Shown here: positions 62,553-64,000 of the stretch, in pieces | Numbering within the stretch: position 1 is the stretch's first letter | How the letters are laid out: each line of letters begins with the position of its first letter | Assembly (NCBI RefSeq): GCF_946480185.1 | Contig: NZ_CAMLIG010000019.1 | Span: 1 to 64,000 of the forward strand | Reading direction: 5' to 3' | Length of the DNA stretch: 64,000 bases | Origin: an uncultured Pedobacter sp. | GTDB taxonomy: Bacteria; Bacteroidota; Bacteroidia; Sphingobacteriales; Sphingobacteriaceae | Position numbers and translations under genes: made by a program | Notes under the pieces: model-generated | What the model saw: the letters and a program-made list of their open reading frames with translations, nothing else | The model's database searches: none | Told to the model about the DNA's origin: nothing

Positions 62553-63350
62553 ATGAAAAAACTTCAGAATATAACAGCTGCTTTACTACTTGCTGTGGCA
62601 ACAGTTGCCTGCACTAACGGAGCACCAAAAAACAATACCACTCAGGAAGCCCTAAAAACAGAGACTTCCAACAACAATGAGGGAGCTATTAAGGTAAACC
62701 ACTCCGCATTTGATAAGCTGTTACAAGCAAATGTTTCTGATAAAGGAAGTGTTAACTATAAAGGATTTGTTAATGATAAAGCCTCTTTAGAGAATTATAT
62801 CATAAGCTTAACGAAAATAAATACAGCTAACCTTTCAAAAAATGAGAAAACTGCATTTTGGATAAATGCGTATAATGCCTTAACCATAGATCAAATTGTA
62901 AGACACTATCCGGTAGCATCAATTACCAATATTGCGGGTGGGAAAATTTGGGACCAAGCGCTCCCTTTTAAATTTGAAGGCAAAACATTCGCCTTAAATG
63001 ATATCGAGAAAAAGATTTTATTAGGTAGTGATTTATTTGATGGACGTATCCACTTTGCCGTAAATTGTGCAGCGATGTCTTGTCCTACCCTATCAAACCA
63101 TGCTTTTACAGGTGATAACGTTCAAGAAATGCTAACTAAGAATACTAAAGCAGCTTTGGCGAATCCAAACTTCAACAAGATAACAGAGAAAAGTGCCGCT
63201 ATCTCCAAATTATTTGACTGGTACAAAGCAGATTTTATAAAAGCCGAAGGAAGCGTAGTGAATTTTATCAATAAATATTCGTCAACAAAAATTAGCGATA
63301 AAACAAAAATCAGCTATCTTGATTATAATTGGAGCTTAAACGGAAAATAA
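62553..63350 (+). CDS. DUF547 lipoprotein
   Basis: A 265-residue exported lipoprotein. The signal ends with a lipobox-like VACT, giving a lipidated cysteine at about residue 20. The DUF547 domain (about 55-245) contains KTAFWINAYNALTIDQIVRHYP, VNCAAMSCPTLSNHAF and LFDWYKADF, with several conserved His, Cys and Asn residues that suggest a hydrolase-like or thiol site. No activity is known. It is followed after 14 bases by an oxidoreductase gene. Confidence 0.85.
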   Translation: MKKLQNITAALLLAVATVACTNGAPKNNTTQEALKTETSNNNEGAIKVNHSAFDKLLQANVSDKGSVNYKGFVNDKASLENYIISLTKINTANLSKNEKTAFWINAYNALTIDQIVRHYPVASITNIAGGKIWDQALPFKFEGKTFALNDIEKKILLGSDLFDGRIHFAVNCAAMSCPTLSNHAFTGDNVQEMLTKNTKAALANPNFNKITEKSAAISKLFDWYKADFIKAEGSVVNFINKYSSTKISDKTKISYLDYNWSLNGK

Positions 63351-63364
63351 TAGTTAACCGCAGC

Positions 63365-64000
63365 ATGAAAATTGTAATTATCGGTAACGGAATAGCTGGA
63401 ATTACCACCGCCAGACATATCAGAAAACAAAGCGATCACGAAATTTTAGTTATTTCTGCCGAGTCTGACCATTTTTTTTCGAGAACTGCACTCATGTATA
63501 TTTACATGGGGCACATGAAATACGAACATACCAAACCCTATGAAGATTGGTTTTGGGAGAAAAACAGAATAGCGTTAAAAAACGCATATATCGCCGATAT
63601 TGATTTTAAAAATAAAACGTTAAAAACTGCTGCAGGAGAAGAAATTGTTTATGATAAACTGGTCATCTCTACCGGTTCTGTTCCTAAAACATTTGGCTGG
63701 CCCGGAGAAAATTTGAAAGGCGTACAAGGTTTGTACAGCAAGCAAGACGTGGAATTAATGGAAGAAAATACCAAGAATGTTAAACAGTCCGTAATTGTGG
63801 GTGGCGGTTTAATTGGTATTGAAATGGCAGAAATGCTGAACAGCCGGGGAATTGAAGTCACCTTTTTAATTAGAGAAAAGCATTATTGGAACAGTGTTCT
63901 GCCTTTAGAAGAAGCGCAGTTGGTAAGCAGACATATTCATGAACACCACATCAATTTATTGCCTAATACAGAGTTGGAAGAGATTTTGGCTGACGGAAAT
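63365..64000 (+). CDS. FAD-dependent pyridine-nucleotide oxidoreductase (3' cut by window end)
   Basis: An ATG at 63365 opens a frame that runs to the window end, giving 212 residues of an incomplete protein. The FAD-binding GNGIAGITTARHIR (residues 7-20), the LVISTGSVPKTFGWPG segment, and the second Rossmann motif VVGGGLIGIEMAEMLNSRG show a NAD(P)H-linked flavoprotein of the nitrite-reductase/rubredoxin-reductase type. Electron acceptor unknown. It is probably in one transcript with the DUF547 lipoprotein. Confidence 0.9.
   Translation, partial: MKIVIIGNGIAGITTARHIRKQSDHEILVISAESDHFFSRTALMYIYMGHMKYEHTKPYEDWFWEKNRIALKNAYIADIDFKNKTLKTAAGEEIVYDKLVISTGSVPKTFGWPGENLKGVQGLYSKQDVELMEENTKNVKQSVIVGGGLIGIEMAEMLNSRGIEVTFLIREKHYWNSVLPLEEAQLVSRHIHEHHINLLPNTELEEILADGN

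Overview
The window looks like chromosomal DNA of a Bacteroidota bacterium, most probably a member of the Sphingobacteriaceae close to Pedobacter. This is judged from AT-rich DNA, promoters with the Bacteroidota -7 element TAnnTTTG, scarce Shine-Dalgarno sequences, a SusC-like outer-membrane barrel with a carboxypeptidase-regulatory domain, families typical of the phylum (DUF4290, DUF4905, DUF5606, DUF4256), and a futalosine menaquinone pathway. No rRNA, tRNA, CRISPR array, insertion sequence or prophage was seen. Almost all of it is ordinary housekeeping and envelope gene content in short operons on both strands.

Layout. 0-5 kb: galT and galK (minus strand) with a divergent AraC-type regulator, then a membrane histidine kinase. 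5-9 kb: a decayed glycosyltransferase remnant, citrate synthase, and an Nramp metal transporter fused to a universal stress domain, with a perfect inverted repeat upstream that resembles a DtxR/MntR operator. 9-18 kb: Lrp and LacI regulators, pabB, a UspA protein, an NlpC/P60 peptidase, a DUF4256 protein, a thioesterase, Hsp20, a radical-SAM plus partner pair of the putative DNA-repair type, and a DlgD-like reductase. 18-27 kb: topoisomerase III, a hybrid histidine kinase, a FUSC-family membrane protein, a DEAD-box helicase, a PAP2 phosphatase and a cold-shock-domain protein. 27-35 kb: mqnA, a histidine phosphatase and mqnE; a trans-sulfuration enzyme; ppx and ppk1; a histone H1-like protein; YajQ. 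35-44 kb: a GH28 pectinase-like enzyme, an unknown protein, an NdpA-like nucleoid protein, an HDAC-fold deacetylase, a TspO-like protein, a membrane MutS-like ATPase and an OmpA lipoprotein. 44-52 kb: a receiver protein, rlmH with a 40-residue membrane protein after it, mqnC, scpB, a small acidic protein, a GNAT-like protein, DUF5606 with a cyclophilin, a secreted protein and a TruC-like pseudouridine synthase. 52-64 kb: a CBM9-like secreted protein with its outer-membrane barrel, Dps, NfeD, DUF4905, a LysM protein, uridine kinase, DUF4290, MurA with Asp at the usual catalytic Cys position, a DUF547 lipoprotein, and an FAD oxidoreductase cut by the window end.

Functional links. mqnA and mqnE near 28 kb and mqnC near 46 kb together cover three steps of futalosine-dependent menaquinone synthesis. 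ppk1 and ppx overlap and would make and break down polyphosphate. The deacetylase and nucleoid-protein genes are three bases apart. The least described units are the radical-SAM/DNA-metabolism pair at 15.2-17.2 kb, the deacetylase/nucleoid-protein operon at 37-40.5 kb, the membrane MutS-like protein, and the secreted CBM9-like/barrel pair at 52-56 kb. None of these is a wholly new system on the evidence of sequence alone. Several start codons were moved inward from the longest open frame where an ATG better matches the family or the signal peptide; a few genes appear to start with TTG.
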